From Planctomycetota bacterium (GTDB taxonomy: Bacteria > Planctomycetota > Phycisphaerae > Phycisphaerales > UBA1924): a stretch of DNA of 64,000 bases. Both the position numbers and the translations under genes were made by a program. The notes below the pieces were generated by a model that searched no databases, was not told the origin of the DNA, and saw only the letters and a program-made list of their open reading frames with translations. Positions 9,546 to 18,360 of this stretch are shown here, piece after piece. How positions within the stretch are numbered: position 1 is the first letter of the stretch; each line of letters begins with the position of its first letter. The stretch is taken from the NCBI GenBank assembly GCA_018242625.1, contig JAFEBO010000009.1, forward strand, positions 62,001 through 126,000, read 5' to 3'.

Positions 9546-10261
9546 TGCCGGCGCGAGATGCCCGGTTTGGGGGCAATGATTCAGACATGGCGGTCTTTGT
9601 CCGAGAGAGCACGAGCGGTGAATACACGGCGGCCCTTGCCGCCGGACTGGCTTCGGTCTTGAGGGGCGGAGATGCGGTGCTGCTTGAAGGAGATCTGGGA
9701 GCGGGAAAGACTGCGTTTGTCCGCGGGCTGAGCGCGGCGCTGGGGGTTGAACGGGGGCTGGTGAGCAGCCCCACTTTCGTCCTGATGAATGAATATCCGG
9801 CGAAATGCGACGGGGTGACGCGGGTTGTGCATATGGATGCGTACCGGCTACGGTCGGTGGAGGACCTTGATTCGCTCGGGATCGACGAGTTTCTGACGGG
9901 CGGGAGGGTGCGCGAGGGTGTTGTGCTTGTGATCGAGTGGCCGGAGCGCGTGCCGGGGATTGTGAGCGGGAGTGCGGCGAGGGTACGGATCGGGCATTCG
10001 GGTGAGACGTCGCGGCAGATCGAACTTGAGTTGCCCGCTGAATGGGACGGGCGGCCTGGCATGACAGAGCTTGCCGAGCGCGAACCGATCCGCTGCGCCG
10101 TGAGCGGCGCCTGGGTGAGTCCGACGAGCGCCACGTATCCGTTTGCGGGTGAACGCGAGCGGATGGCGGACTTGTACCGCTGGTTCAGCGGCAGTTACAA
10201 GCTCACGCGCAAGGCGGAAGAGGACGACTTTCGGGTGGACGGGGACAAAGGGCCGGATTGA
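9545..10261 (+). CDS. tsaE: tRNA threonylcarbamoyladenosine biosynthesis ATPase TsaE with a C-terminal degenerate YacG-like domain
   Basis: Residues 15-165 form a TsaE P-loop ATPase: Walker A GDLGAGKT (49-56), SPTFVLMNEY, HMDAYRL and VIEWPERV. TsaE assists TsaB/TsaD in making t6A37 on tRNAs. Standard TsaE is about 150 residues; this chain is 238. Residues 182-221 match the YacG zinc protein in layout (YPF then M.DL.RWFSGSYKL). However, of the four zinc cysteines only Cys184 remains; the other three are Ser187, Ala201 and Glu205. This looks like an in-frame fusion to a YacG domain that lost its zinc site. Met15 (9587) is an alternative start. Confidence is high for TsaE and moderate for the fusion origin. 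Confidence 0.9.
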   Translation: MPARDARFGGNDSDMAVFVRESTSGEYTAALAAGLASVLRGGDAVLLEGDLGAGKTAFVRGLSAALGVERGLVSSPTFVLMNEYPAKCDGVTRVVHMDAYRLRSVEDLDSLGIDEFLTGGRVREGVVLVIEWPERVPGIVSGSAARVRIGHSGETSRQIELELPAEWDGRPGMTELAEREPIRCAVSGAWVSPTSATYPFAGERERMADLYRWFSGSYKLTRKAEEDDFRVDGDKGPD

Positions 10262-10346
10262 GGCGGGCGGGAGCCCCCTGAAACGGCACGTGAAAAGGCG
10301 GGGAAAAGGGCACGATGAGGCCCGGTTGTGTTTCTAAGATAAAGCC

Positions 10347-11087
10347 ATGATGCAAGACTCTCTTTCGTGCGGGCTGACGCTTGGAGCGACGGGCGGGGGC
10401 GGGCTGTGGGGCCTGTTCGTGCAGTCTTTCGACGGCTTTACGGTGCTCCTGCTGGTGGGATCGCTGGTGGCGGTCGCGATCATCGTGCGGTGCATCATCG
10501 ATGTTCGGCAGGCGAAGATCCTGCCGGAGGCGAGCGTGAGCCGCATCAACGACCTTGTGAAGGCCGGGCGCGAGGAAGACCTGCGGGCGTTTATCAAGAA
10601 TGATGAGAGCTTTCCTTCGCGGGTGCTCCGGCAGGTGCTCGAGAGCGGAAGAAAGCAGGATCGGGTGGGCATGAGGGAGACGGCGGAGATCGCCGCCAGC
10701 GAGGAAGTGGCGCGGTGGTTCCGCGCGATCGAACCGCTGAACGTGGTCGGCAACTTGGGACCTCTGATCGGACTGGCGGGCACGGTGTGGGGCATGATCC
10801 TGGCGTTTACATCGCTGGGAGAGTCGGGCGGGCAGGCGGGACCGGGCGACCTGTCGCAGGGCATCAGCAAAGCGCTCTTCCACACCCTGCTGGGCCTGAC
10901 GCTGGCGATCCCTTGCCTGTTTGTTTTCGGCTTCTACCGGTCGATCGTGGACCGTATCTGCACGCGGGCGATGCTGGTCTGCTCGCAGCTCATCGAGATG
11001 CTGCCGGCGACGGACGATACCCCGGAGATGATCGAATCACGGCTGGCGGAGGCCAAGCCTGTGTCGAGAGTTGCGGCGCAGGTCTGA
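10347..11087 (+). CDS. MotA/TolQ/ExbB proton-channel family protein
   Basis: 246-residue inner-membrane protein. A hydrophobic helix near residues 25-50 is followed by a cytoplasmic loop, then two helices. The second carries the family core NLGPLIGLAGTVWGMILAF (about 133-152) and the third LGLTLAIPCLFVFGFYR. With the two ExbD/TolR-like proteins downstream it should form a proton-driven motor that energises the outer membrane. No TonB, TolA or Pal gene is in the window, so TonB-type and Tol-type roles cannot be separated. Confidence 0.9.
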   Translation: MMQDSLSCGLTLGATGGGGLWGLFVQSFDGFTVLLLVGSLVAVAIIVRCIIDVRQAKILPEASVSRINDLVKAGREEDLRAFIKNDESFPSRVLRQVLESGRKQDRVGMRETAEIAASEEVARWFRAIEPLNVVGNLGPLIGLAGTVWGMILAFTSLGESGGQAGPGDLSQGISKALFHTLLGLTLAIPCLFVFGFYRSIVDRICTRAMLVCSQLIEMLPATDDTPEMIESRLAEAKPVSRVAAQV

Positions 11088-11136
11088 GCGTTCGGTCGCG
11101 GATACCCCGTGTTTGCATGAGAAGCGAGGCTGATCG

Positions 11137-11577
11137 GTGAAGATTCGGCGGCACACAACCGGCGGTCATGCGGCGCACGTGAACGTGACGCCGCTCATCG
11201 ACGTTGTGATGTGCCTCATCATCTTTTACCTGATGGTGGGCCACCTGGCGGCGGGGCGGTCGAGCAATGTGAACCTGCCGACATCGACGACGGGTCGCCA
11301 GCCGGAGAAGTCGGCGCCGATCGTGATCAATATCGCGACGGACCCGAAGGAGCCCGAGCCGATCCTGCTTCTGGGCGAGCAGCGGATCCTGACCAGTGCG
11401 CTGCCGAAGATCCTGAAGGATCAGGCTCTTTTGACCCCGGACGCGGAAGTGCAGATCCGTGCGGATCGTGCTCTTGAGTACGGGAAGGTTGCGCCGGTGC
11501 TGATGGCCTGCCGCGATGCGGGTCTGCTCTCGGTGAAGCTTGTCGCGGCCAAGGGCGGAAAGGCGGCCAAGCCATGA
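11137..11577 (+). CDS. ExbD/TolR-family biopolymer transport protein (first copy)
   Basis: 146 residues from a GTG start. It has a short basic N-terminus, then NVTPLIDVVMCLIIFYLMVG, the ExbD/TolR transmembrane helix with the conserved proton-carrying Asp, and a periplasmic domain of about 100 residues. Its stop overlaps the start of a second ExbD-like gene by 4 bases (ATGA), so ExbB-ExbD-ExbD are made together. Paired different ExbD proteins beside one ExbB are common in planctomycetes. Confidence 0.9.
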   Translation: MKIRRHTTGGHAAHVNVTPLIDVVMCLIIFYLMVGHLAAGRSSNVNLPTSTTGRQPEKSAPIVINIATDPKEPEPILLLGEQRILTSALPKILKDQALLTPDAEVQIRADRALEYGKVAPVLMACRDAGLLSVKLVAAKGGKAAKP

Positions 11578-12053
11578 GCCGAGCGCACGCTTTTCGCCGG
11601 AGGAACGCGGCCGCAATCCACGACGCTTCTTATGCGCCCAACATGACGCCGATGGTGGACGTGGTGATGGTCATCTTGGTCTTCTTCATGGCGAGCGCCA
11701 GCGTTCTGGGGCCGGAGTGGCTGCTGAAAACGGCGCTCCCGCCGAGCAAGCCAACGACGGTGGCCGTGCCGCAGGAATTGACGCGGGTGGAACTGCTGCT
11801 GTCCATGAAGGACGGGAATACGGTGGTGACCACGCGATCGCAGGCCAAGATACCGACCCTGGTGGATGCGCCGATCTCGCTCCTGCCGCAGTGGCTGACC
11901 GACCTGACCAAGGACCGATCGGCGAAGGATGTCGCGGTCGTGGTGCGGCCGCGCGAGGCCGTTCCGTATGAAGCCGTGGTCAATGTGCACTCTGAGTGCG
12001 CGAGGATCGGCGTCGAGAAGATCGGGATCCTGGATCTTCCGCAGGCCAAGTGA
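11574..12053 (+). CDS. ExbD/TolR-family biopolymer transport protein (second copy)
   Basis: 159 residues. The N-terminal helix NMTPMVDVVMVILVFFMAS carries the conserved Asp of the proton pathway. The periplasmic part is about 120 residues and differs strongly from the first copy, so this is not a recent duplicate. It is translationally coupled to the preceding gene and is the last gene of the operon, meeting the fur-like gene tail to tail with 24 bases between them. Confidence 0.9.
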   Translation: MSRAHAFRRRNAAAIHDASYAPNMTPMVDVVMVILVFFMASASVLGPEWLLKTALPPSKPTTVAVPQELTRVELLLSMKDGNTVVTTRSQAKIPTLVDAPISLLPQWLTDLTKDRSAKDVAVVVRPREAVPYEAVVNVHSECARIGVEKIGILDLPQAK

Positions 12054-12077
12054 GGCCTCGGCGGACTTTGTCGGCGA

Positions 12078-12533
12078 TCATTTCGCGAAGACCTGGAGCC
12101 GGTGTCCCTGGAGCTGGAGGCCGCGGTCTTTGCAGATTTTCTCGCAGAGGGCGCGGAGCTCGGGGATTTCGATGGTCTGCGTCTCGCCGCTGTCGGTGCG
12201 GACGAGCAGGTCGCATGCGGAGGTGCCGAACACCACGTGGTAGCGTCCGGCGTCGTCATCATCAAAGAGCGAGCGCTGGATGATGCCGGCTTCCTGCATC
12301 AGTTTCAGCGTGCGGTAGACGGTCGCCTTGGAAACGCGAAAGCCTTCGCCCTTGAGCGACTGGATGAGTTCGTCGGCGTGAAAGAGCCCGGAGTAACGCA
12401 TCACGGCGTCGAGGATCTGGGCCCGCTCGAGCGTGTACTTGAGGCCGGCCCCCTTGAGAGTGCGTCGAAAGACGGCGCAGACCGGTTCGATGATCGAGGG
12501 TTCTTCGAGAGAAGAGAGCTTGGCGAGCGCCAT
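12078..12533 (-). CDS. Fur-family transcriptional regulator lacking the usual metal motifs
   Basis: 151 residues from ATG 12533. The N-terminal winged helix is clear: GLKYTLERAQILDAV (about 30-44), FHADELIQSL, and the recognition region VSKATVYRTLKLMQEAGII (67-85). The dimerisation domain is atypical. The usual HHDH cluster reads SACD (106-109), and the two CxxC zinc motifs are absent, although His99 in YHVVF and His144 in GHRLQVF remain. It therefore probably responds to something other than the classical Fe/Zn sites, or binds metal differently (inference). It is divergent from the GT-C-like gene, with 25 bases between starts, so it may control that operon. Confidence 0.88.
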   Translation of the reverse strand: MALAKLSSLEEPSIIEPVCAVFRRTLKGAGLKYTLERAQILDAVMRYSGLFHADELIQSLKGEGFRVSKATVYRTLKLMQEAGIIQRSLFDDDDAGRYHVVFGTSACDLLVRTDSGETQTIEIPELRALCEKICKDRGLQLQGHRLQVFAK

Positions 12534-12558
12534 TTGGATTATCCTACGCCCGACCGGC

Positions 12559-14661
12559 ATGGACAAGGAAAGCACTTCAATATCCGGACTCTCAGACTGG
12601 CGGATGATCGGGGCGGTCGGCGCCACGGTGCTCACCGGCCTGATTTTTGCGGTTGCGGCGATCGGCGGGCCTTTGACGCCGGGGGTCGCGGGACTGCAGG
12701 CGCTCTACTGGATTTGCAGGGCCGGCTGGCCTCCGGCACTGTTTCTTTGCTCGGCGATCGGACTCGGGCGACTGCTCACACCTCTCCTGCCGGAGCGGCC
12801 CGGCCTCGCTTTGCAGGGAGCCTTCGGGCTCTCGCTGCAGCTGACGGCCTGCCACCTGATCAACCTGTGCGGGCCCTGGCTGCCGGGAATCGCCTGGAAT
12901 CTGGTGTCGATTGCGTGGGTGGCGTTCGGGCTTGTGCTGTTTTTCAGGACTGTCGCCCGGATGCGCTGGACGCAGGAAAAAGCCTGCGCAGCACAGGTGA
13001 TCGGGCTTCTTGCGATGACGCTGGCCGCGGCGGTGCTTCTGGTCGGCGCCTGTCAGCCGCCGGGCGTTCTCTGGGCGAGTGAGTTCGGCGGGTTTGATGC
13101 GCTGAGCTATCACCTCCAGCTGCCCCGCGAGTGGCTGGAAATGCATCGCCTTTGGCCGGTTGAGCACAATGTGTATTCGTATCTGCCTTCCTATGTCGAA
13201 AGCGCGTTTTTGACCATCCAGCTTGTGACTTTCGCGCCGCGAACTTCTCCCCAGGGCGTGAGCGGGATGCTGGTCGACGATGGGTGGCGGGTGATCTCGT
13301 GCCAGTTGCTGCACGCTGGGATGGCGGGGATGGGCGCCTGGGCTGTGGGAGCGGCGGCGGCGGCATGGGCGCGTCGGGGGGAAGTGCAGGCGGCGACAAA
13401 GTGCGGCGTGCTGAGCGCCGCGGCATTTTTGTGCGTGCCGTGGGTGATCGTGACGGGATCGCTCGCGTACAACGAGATGGCGATGTGTGCGCTGATCGCG
13501 GGCGCTCTGCTTGTATGCGCCGAGCAGGGGCTCAAGCCGACAACGCGGGGCATGCTGGCGGGCTGGCTTGTCGGGGTTGCGTGCGGCGTGAAACCGACGG
13601 CGCTTGTGCTGGGCGCGCCGGCCGTCGGGCTAGCGCTCCTTTGCGTCTGCCCCGCGCGGGAATGGTTGAAGATGTTCTCGGGGACGGTGCTGGCGGGCGC
13701 GGCGGCGTTGGCGCCGTGGCTGCTGCGAAACTGGCTTGCGTGCGGGAACCCGGTGTTTCCCTATGCGCACGAGTGGTTTGGTGCCGCGCACTGGACGGCG
13801 GAGCAGTACAAGCGATTCGCCGGCGCCCACCACTTTGACGGCCCCTGGAAGGACAGGCTGGCGCTGCTTGTGCGTGCAGACCCGACCGATCCGGCCGGCC
13901 CAAGGCACAGGGGGCTGATGCATCCCCAATGGAGCATTTTCTTCCTGCTGGTCGGCGCTGCTGCCGCGGCCGGTGCGGTGATGCGTACGACGCACAGGGC
14001 TTCGGTGCTGCTGACAGGCATGCTCCTCTTGCAGCTTGGCGCGTGGCTGACGCTCACGCATGTGCAATCAAGGTTTTTGCTGCCGCTCGCGGTCACGGGG
14101 GCGGTGCTGGTGGGGCTTGCGGCCGGGGCCGCGCGAGTGAAAACGATCGGGATCGCGGCGGCGCTGGCGATCGCTTTCATTGCCGTCCGGTCGCTCGATA
14201 CCTTCTGGTCGGAGCGTGGGGGGACGCCCAACGCACTTCTCGCGGCCGGACCTGAAGCGCTGGTCAGGCGGGACTTGCGGGAGGGCGAGCGTGCGCCGGT
14301 GACGCCCGGTGAGACGCTCTATTTGCTGGGAGATTCGACTCCGTTCTACATCACCGGGCCGCTGGTCTATCACACGACGTGGGACCGCTCGCCGCTCGGA
14401 GAAGCGATGAGCCATGCGACGTGGACCAAGGACGGGCCCGACTCCGGCGAAGTTTCGCGGGCGCTTCTCGCGCAGGGCATCGGGGCGGTGCTTGTGAACC
14501 AATCCGAACTCGACCGCCTGATCTCGGCCCGGTGGTACGACTCAAGGCTCGGGATGTCTTTGATCGGCGACTGGATCCGCCGGGGAACGCGGGTAACCGA
14601 CGGCGGCAATGATCTCCCCCTGATCGTCAGGCCGATCGACCCGAAGGCGTCCAAACCTTGA
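12559..14661 (+). CDS. Polytopic membrane protein, probable GT-C-type glycosyltransferase
   Basis: 700 residues from ATG 12559, with about a dozen hydrophobic helices. An early lumenal/periplasmic stretch reads FGGFDALSYHLQLPREWLE, resembling the D-x-x-x-Y-H loop of ArnT/PMT-like GT-C transferases that take sugar from lipid-linked donors. A SYLPSYVESAF segment follows. The C-terminal domain of about 130 residues is soluble. The stop overlaps the next gene by 4 bases (TTGA), pairing it with a flippase-like protein, consistent with a role in decorating lipid or surface glycan. The donor and acceptor are unknown. Confidence 0.7.
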   Translation: MDKESTSISGLSDWRMIGAVGATVLTGLIFAVAAIGGPLTPGVAGLQALYWICRAGWPPALFLCSAIGLGRLLTPLLPERPGLALQGAFGLSLQLTACHLINLCGPWLPGIAWNLVSIAWVAFGLVLFFRTVARMRWTQEKACAAQVIGLLAMTLAAAVLLVGACQPPGVLWASEFGGFDALSYHLQLPREWLEMHRLWPVEHNVYSYLPSYVESAFLTIQLVTFAPRTSPQGVSGMLVDDGWRVISCQLLHAGMAGMGAWAVGAAAAAWARRGEVQAATKCGVLSAAAFLCVPWVIVTGSLAYNEMAMCALIAGALLVCAEQGLKPTTRGMLAGWLVGVACGVKPTALVLGAPAVGLALLCVCPAREWLKMFSGTVLAGAAALAPWLLRNWLACGNPVFPYAHEWFGAAHWTAEQYKRFAGAHHFDGPWKDRLALLVRADPTDPAGPRHRGLMHPQWSIFFLLVGAAAAAGAVMRTTHRASVLLTGMLLLQLGAWLTLTHVQSRFLLPLAVTGAVLVGLAAGAARVKTIGIAAALAIAFIAVRSLDTFWSERGGTPNALLAAGPEALVRRDLREGERAPVTPGETLYLLGDSTPFYITGPLVYHTTWDRSPLGEAMSHATWTKDGPDSGEVSRALLAQGIGAVLVNQSELDRLISARWYDSRLGMSLIGDWIRRGTRVTDGGNDLPLIVRPIDPKASKP

Positions 14662-15698
14662 GCATCGAGAACCAGCAGAAGCCCGGCGCCTTGAAGATTG
14701 CCGTCCAGGTGATCGGCTTTCTGATCGGCGTGGCGCTGCTGATCTGGTGCATCCGGCAGGCTTTCAGCCCGGAGAATCAGAAGCAGCTTGCGGCGCTGAA
14801 GGACGCGCCGGCCCACCGGATCGCGCTGCTCTTTGGCATGAGCGCGATGGTGCTGCTGTGCTCGGGCCTCAGTTTCTTTCTTTCTCTGCGCCCGCTGCGG
14901 AAGCTTGATTTCTGGGATGTGCAGGCGACCAACGCGATCGCGACGCTGCTCGGCTATGTGCCGTTCAAGGCGGGGATGCTTTTTCGCATTCTCGTCCACA
15001 ACCGCAGAGACCGGGTGCCGGTCGCGCTGATCGGGGCGTGGTTTGGGGCGGTTTCGATCGTGATGCTGCTCACAATCGGGCCGCTGTTCGCTGCGTCCCT
15101 GACGGTGCGGGAGATTAACGCGAAGTGGGTGGCGATTGCTCTCGCGACGGGGCTTTGGGGCTATTGCTTCGTGTGCGCGCTGGCGTGGTATTTCCACGGG
15201 ACGCGGGGCATGGCGCTCCTGAGGCGGTTTGCCGATCGCTTGGGGGGCGCCTGGGGCCGCAAGCTGGTGCGGGAGAAGTTCGTGCGCACGGCGCACGGGG
15301 GCCTGGATATTCTCGCCTCGCCGCGGCGGGTGGCGATGCTTGTCGGTGTGCGACTGATGGATATGGCGAGCCAGGCGGGGCGGTTTTACCTGGCGGGGAC
15401 GATCGTGGGAACGCCGATCGCGCCGGATACGTGCGTGCTGCTCGCTTCCATGCACTTTGTGGTGGGCGTGATCAGCCCGGCGGGAATGGTCGGTACACGC
15501 GAGGCGGCGATCGTGGGTGCGGCGACGATGCTGGGGCTTGCGAACGCCCCCGCGATGGCCGGCGTCGCCCTGCTGGTGCTGGCGAGCGAGGCGGTTGTCA
15601 ACGCGGGATGCTCGTTGCTTGGCGTGCTGCGGCTTGGCATGCACAGGATGTTCGTGCCACGGCAAGATTCGCCCGTTCAGCCGGCGGGGAACAAATGA
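14658..15698 (+). CDS. Flippase-like integral membrane protein (UPF0104 / LPG-synthase TM-like)
   Basis: 346 residues from a TTG start that overlaps the preceding stop (TTGA). The six to eight hydrophobic helices have the pattern of the UPF0104/lysylphosphatidylglycerol-synthetase TM region, including LGYVPFKAGMLFRILVHNRR and SPAGMVGTREAAIVGA. The second motif corresponds to the P.G.G.RE.. loop of this family. No C-terminal aminoacyl-transfer domain is present, so lipid or glycolipid translocation is more likely than MprF activity. Coupling to the GT-C-like gene supports a joint glycolipid function (inference). Confidence 0.75.
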   Translation: MSIENQQKPGALKIAVQVIGFLIGVALLIWCIRQAFSPENQKQLAALKDAPAHRIALLFGMSAMVLLCSGLSFFLSLRPLRKLDFWDVQATNAIATLLGYVPFKAGMLFRILVHNRRDRVPVALIGAWFGAVSIVMLLTIGPLFAASLTVREINAKWVAIALATGLWGYCFVCALAWYFHGTRGMALLRRFADRLGGAWGRKLVREKFVRTAHGGLDILASPRRVAMLVGVRLMDMASQAGRFYLAGTIVGTPIAPDTCVLLASMHFVVGVISPAGMVGTREAAIVGAATMLGLANAPAMAGVALLVLASEAVVNAGCSLLGVLRLGMHRMFVPRQDSPVQPAGNK

Positions 15699-15754
15699 GC
15701 AGGCGGCACACCCGGGAGAGTGAGAGACTGCCGCAGAATCACTAGGATTGCGGG

Positions 15755-17479
15755 ATGCGATTCGCGCTTTGTCAGTTCAATCCGACGGTCGGCGACATAA
15801 CGGGGAATGCCGCCGCGATGGCTGGCATGATCGCCCAGGCCCGGAGCGCCGGAGCGGACTGTGCTCTCTTCCCGGAACTTGCGCTGTGCGGCTATCCGCC
15901 GCGCGACCTGCTCCTGCAGGGAGGATTTTTGAAGGCCTGCACGAGCGCCGCGAAGGAACTGGGCGAGGGACACTCGGCGGGAATTACGATCGTGTTTGGC
16001 TGCCCGCTGCCGGCCGATTCGGGAGGCATCGCCAATTCGCTGCTCGCCTACCGCGACGGCAAGATGATCGATTACTACGACAAGCGCCTGCTGCCGACGT
16101 ATGACATCTTCGATGAAGACAGGTATTTCACGCCGGGAGATCGGACAGTTGTGATCGACATGCAGGGACGTGGCGATGCGGGTCCGGTGCGCGTCGGGCT
16201 GACGATCTGCGAGGATCTCTGGAAGGGTGAAGACGCGGGGTTTGCGTCGAAGTACACCAATGCTTCGGATCCTGTCGCGGCTGTCGTCAAGGCCGGCGCG
16301 AAGGTGATCCTGTCGGCCTCTGCGAGTCCGTTTGTGCTGGGCAAGGGCTCGCGTCACCGGGCGATTCTGAAGAAGCACGCGGTCACGCACGGGGTGTGCG
16401 TCGCGAGCGTCAACCAGGTGGGCGGGGACGACGAACTGATTTTCGACGGGCATGCCGCGGCCTTTTCCGCGAGCGGGGAGTTGATCGCCGCGGGGCCGGG
16501 GTTTGAAGACGCGATCACGTACTTCGACGCGCCGGGCGACGGGCGGGCGGTCACGGATCCGGCTTCCAGCCGCGATGAAGAAGAGCACCTGTTCCGTGCG
16601 CTTGTTGTGGGTGTGCGGGACTATTGCCGCAAGACCGGCTTCAAGAGCGCCCTGCTGGGACTTTCGGGCGGGATCGACAGCGCCGTGACGGCGGCGATCG
16701 CGTGTGCCGCCCTCGGGCCGGCGAACGTGCTGGGCGTGGCGTTGCCGGGTCCATATTCGAGCGAACACAGCAAGAGCGATGCGCATGATCTTGCCCGCAG
16801 ACTGGGTATGAGGTGCATCACGGTGGCGCTCAAGGATGTGTTCGAGGGGGCGGTGCGGACGATCGACCCTGCGTTGACCGCGATCGAGGCAAGCCGGCTG
16901 GGCGAAAAACTGCCGGACCTGGCCGAGGAGAACCTGCAGTCCCGACTCCGCGGGACGATCCTGATGGCGCTTTCAAACCGGACCGGGGCGATCGTCCTGA
17001 CGACCGGGAACAAGAGTGAACTGGCGGTTGGGTACTGCACGCTCTACGGCGACATGAACGGCGGGCTGGCGGTTCTCTGCGATCTGACGAAGAACTGGGT
17101 GTACCGGCTGGCGCGCTGGATGAACAGTCACTTTGCGGTCTGCGGGTTCTCCGGGGCGCCGATCCCGCCGGGCAGCATCGACAAGCCCCCGAGCGCGGAG
17201 CTCCGCCCGAATCAGACCGACCAGGACTCGCTGCCGCCGTACGACGTGCTGGACGAGATCCTCCACCGATACGTCGAGAAGCGCCAGAGCGCCGGGGAGA
17301 TCATCCGCGAGTGCGCCGGCAGACCGGGCTTTGACGATGCGACCGTCCGACGGATCGTGCGGCTGACGGACCTTTCGGAGTACAAGCGCAAGCAGGCGGC
17401 GACCGGGCTGAAAGTCACGGGCGTGGCGTTCGGATCGGGCCGGCGGATGCCGATCGCGCAGGGATGGAAGAGCCCCTGA
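15755..17479 (+). CDS. nadE: Glutamine-dependent NAD+ synthetase
   Basis: 574 residues, normal for the two-domain enzyme that amidates nicotinate adenine dinucleotide to NAD+ using glutamine. Residues 1-270 form the nitrilase-like glutaminase with the triad Glu41 (FPELALCGYPP), Lys110 (DKRLLPTYDIFDE) and Cys152 (TICEDLW). The C-terminal synthetase domain has the ATP loop LGLSGGIDSA, the TTGNKSELAVGYCTLYGDMNGG signature split by the active-site loop, and PPSAELRPNQTDQDSLPPY. All key residues are intact. It stands as a single gene. Confidence 0.97.
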   Translation: MRFALCQFNPTVGDITGNAAAMAGMIAQARSAGADCALFPELALCGYPPRDLLLQGGFLKACTSAAKELGEGHSAGITIVFGCPLPADSGGIANSLLAYRDGKMIDYYDKRLLPTYDIFDEDRYFTPGDRTVVIDMQGRGDAGPVRVGLTICEDLWKGEDAGFASKYTNASDPVAAVVKAGAKVILSASASPFVLGKGSRHRAILKKHAVTHGVCVASVNQVGGDDELIFDGHAAAFSASGELIAAGPGFEDAITYFDAPGDGRAVTDPASSRDEEEHLFRALVVGVRDYCRKTGFKSALLGLSGGIDSAVTAAIACAALGPANVLGVALPGPYSSEHSKSDAHDLARRLGMRCITVALKDVFEGAVRTIDPALTAIEASRLGEKLPDLAEENLQSRLRGTILMALSNRTGAIVLTTGNKSELAVGYCTLYGDMNGGLAVLCDLTKNWVYRLARWMNSHFAVCGFSGAPIPPGSIDKPPSAELRPNQTDQDSLPPYDVLDEILHRYVEKRQSAGEIIRECAGRPGFDDATVRRIVRLTDLSEYKRKQAATGLKVTGVAFGSGRRMPIAQGWKSP

Positions 17480-17581
17480 GGACAGTCGCTGAACGATGGA
17501 GTGCATGTCCGGCACTTTGAGCAGCTCCGCGCTTATTGAGCCTCGAGCTGCGCCCCCGCCTGCCGCCGGGCCGCACGTGTT

Positions 17582-18340
17582 ATGCTTGAGATGCTTATGG
17601 CTTTCAAGCTCTACAACCTGCTGAGTTTCAAGGGTCAGCCCGACATGACCCTGGAAGGGCTGACTCCGTGCTCCTGGTATTCGCGCGGGCCGTTTGATTC
17701 GGTCGCGGTGGGCAAGTGGGCGAGCGAGCAGGCCTCGGACCTGCTGATCGTCGACTTTGAGGCGCTGTGCGGCGACGTGCGTATCCAGTCTGCGGAGTGC
17801 GTCGCGCAGGGGCACGCCCAGCGGATCGCGGCGTTCCGTGCCGCCCGCAAGGAGAAGAAAAACCCGCGTGCGAAGGTCGGCACCTACGCGATGTGCCCCA
17901 ACGCCGACTACTGGACTCCGGTTTCCCCGACGGAAGACAAAATGCTGGCCTGGCAGGGAAGCAACCGGTTCAACTCGCTGATCGCCGACGAGATGGACGT
18001 GGTGAACCCGTCGCTTTACGCGTTTTACGACGACGAGAAGGGCTGGCTCAAGTTCGCCCTGGCGAATATCGAAGAGGCGTACAAGTACGGCAAGCCCGTC
18101 ATCCCCTTCATCTGCCCCCACTACCACCATTCGGACCCGAAGTTCCGCAACACGATGATCCCCTACTTTGGAACCATTCTCGATACGGTGCGCGAGCGGT
18201 GCGACAGCGCGATCCTCTGGGGCGGATGGTGGTTTGGATCCAAGGACGTTGGCAAGGGCGATGAACCGGGGCATCCCTGGCCCTGGGAACCGAACTTCGC
18301 GTGGTTCAAGGAAGTGCAGCGCATCGTGCGCGGGCTCTGA
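17582..18340 (+). CDS. Unknown protein with TIM-barrel/glycoside-hydrolase-like features
   Basis: About 252 residues. I do not recognise a named family. The pattern of segments DLLIVDFEALCGD, ADEMDVVNPSLYAFYDD, GKPVIPFICPHYHH and SAILWGGWWF resembles successive beta strands of a TIM barrel, with acidic residues at strand ends as in hyaluronidase-like glycoside hydrolases. No signal peptide is visible from either ATG 17582 or ATG 17597, so it appears cytoplasmic. The two starts cannot be separated. It is followed 20 bases later by an alpha/beta hydrolase in the same direction. Confidence 0.7.
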   Translation: MLEMLMAFKLYNLLSFKGQPDMTLEGLTPCSWYSRGPFDSVAVGKWASEQASDLLIVDFEALCGDVRIQSAECVAQGHAQRIAAFRAARKEKKNPRAKVGTYAMCPNADYWTPVSPTEDKMLAWQGSNRFNSLIADEMDVVNPSLYAFYDDEKGWLKFALANIEEAYKYGKPVIPFICPHYHHSDPKFRNTMIPYFGTILDTVRERCDSAILWGGWWFGSKDVGKGDEPGHPWPWEPNFAWFKEVQRIVRGL

Positions 18341-18360
18341 CGGCTGTCGCGGCGGGAAGC

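Noticed and set aside
10262..10346. Possible sigma-70 promoter before the ExbB gene (TAAGAT near 10336)
   Set aside because: No convincing -35 box at 16-18 bases; not reported as a feature.
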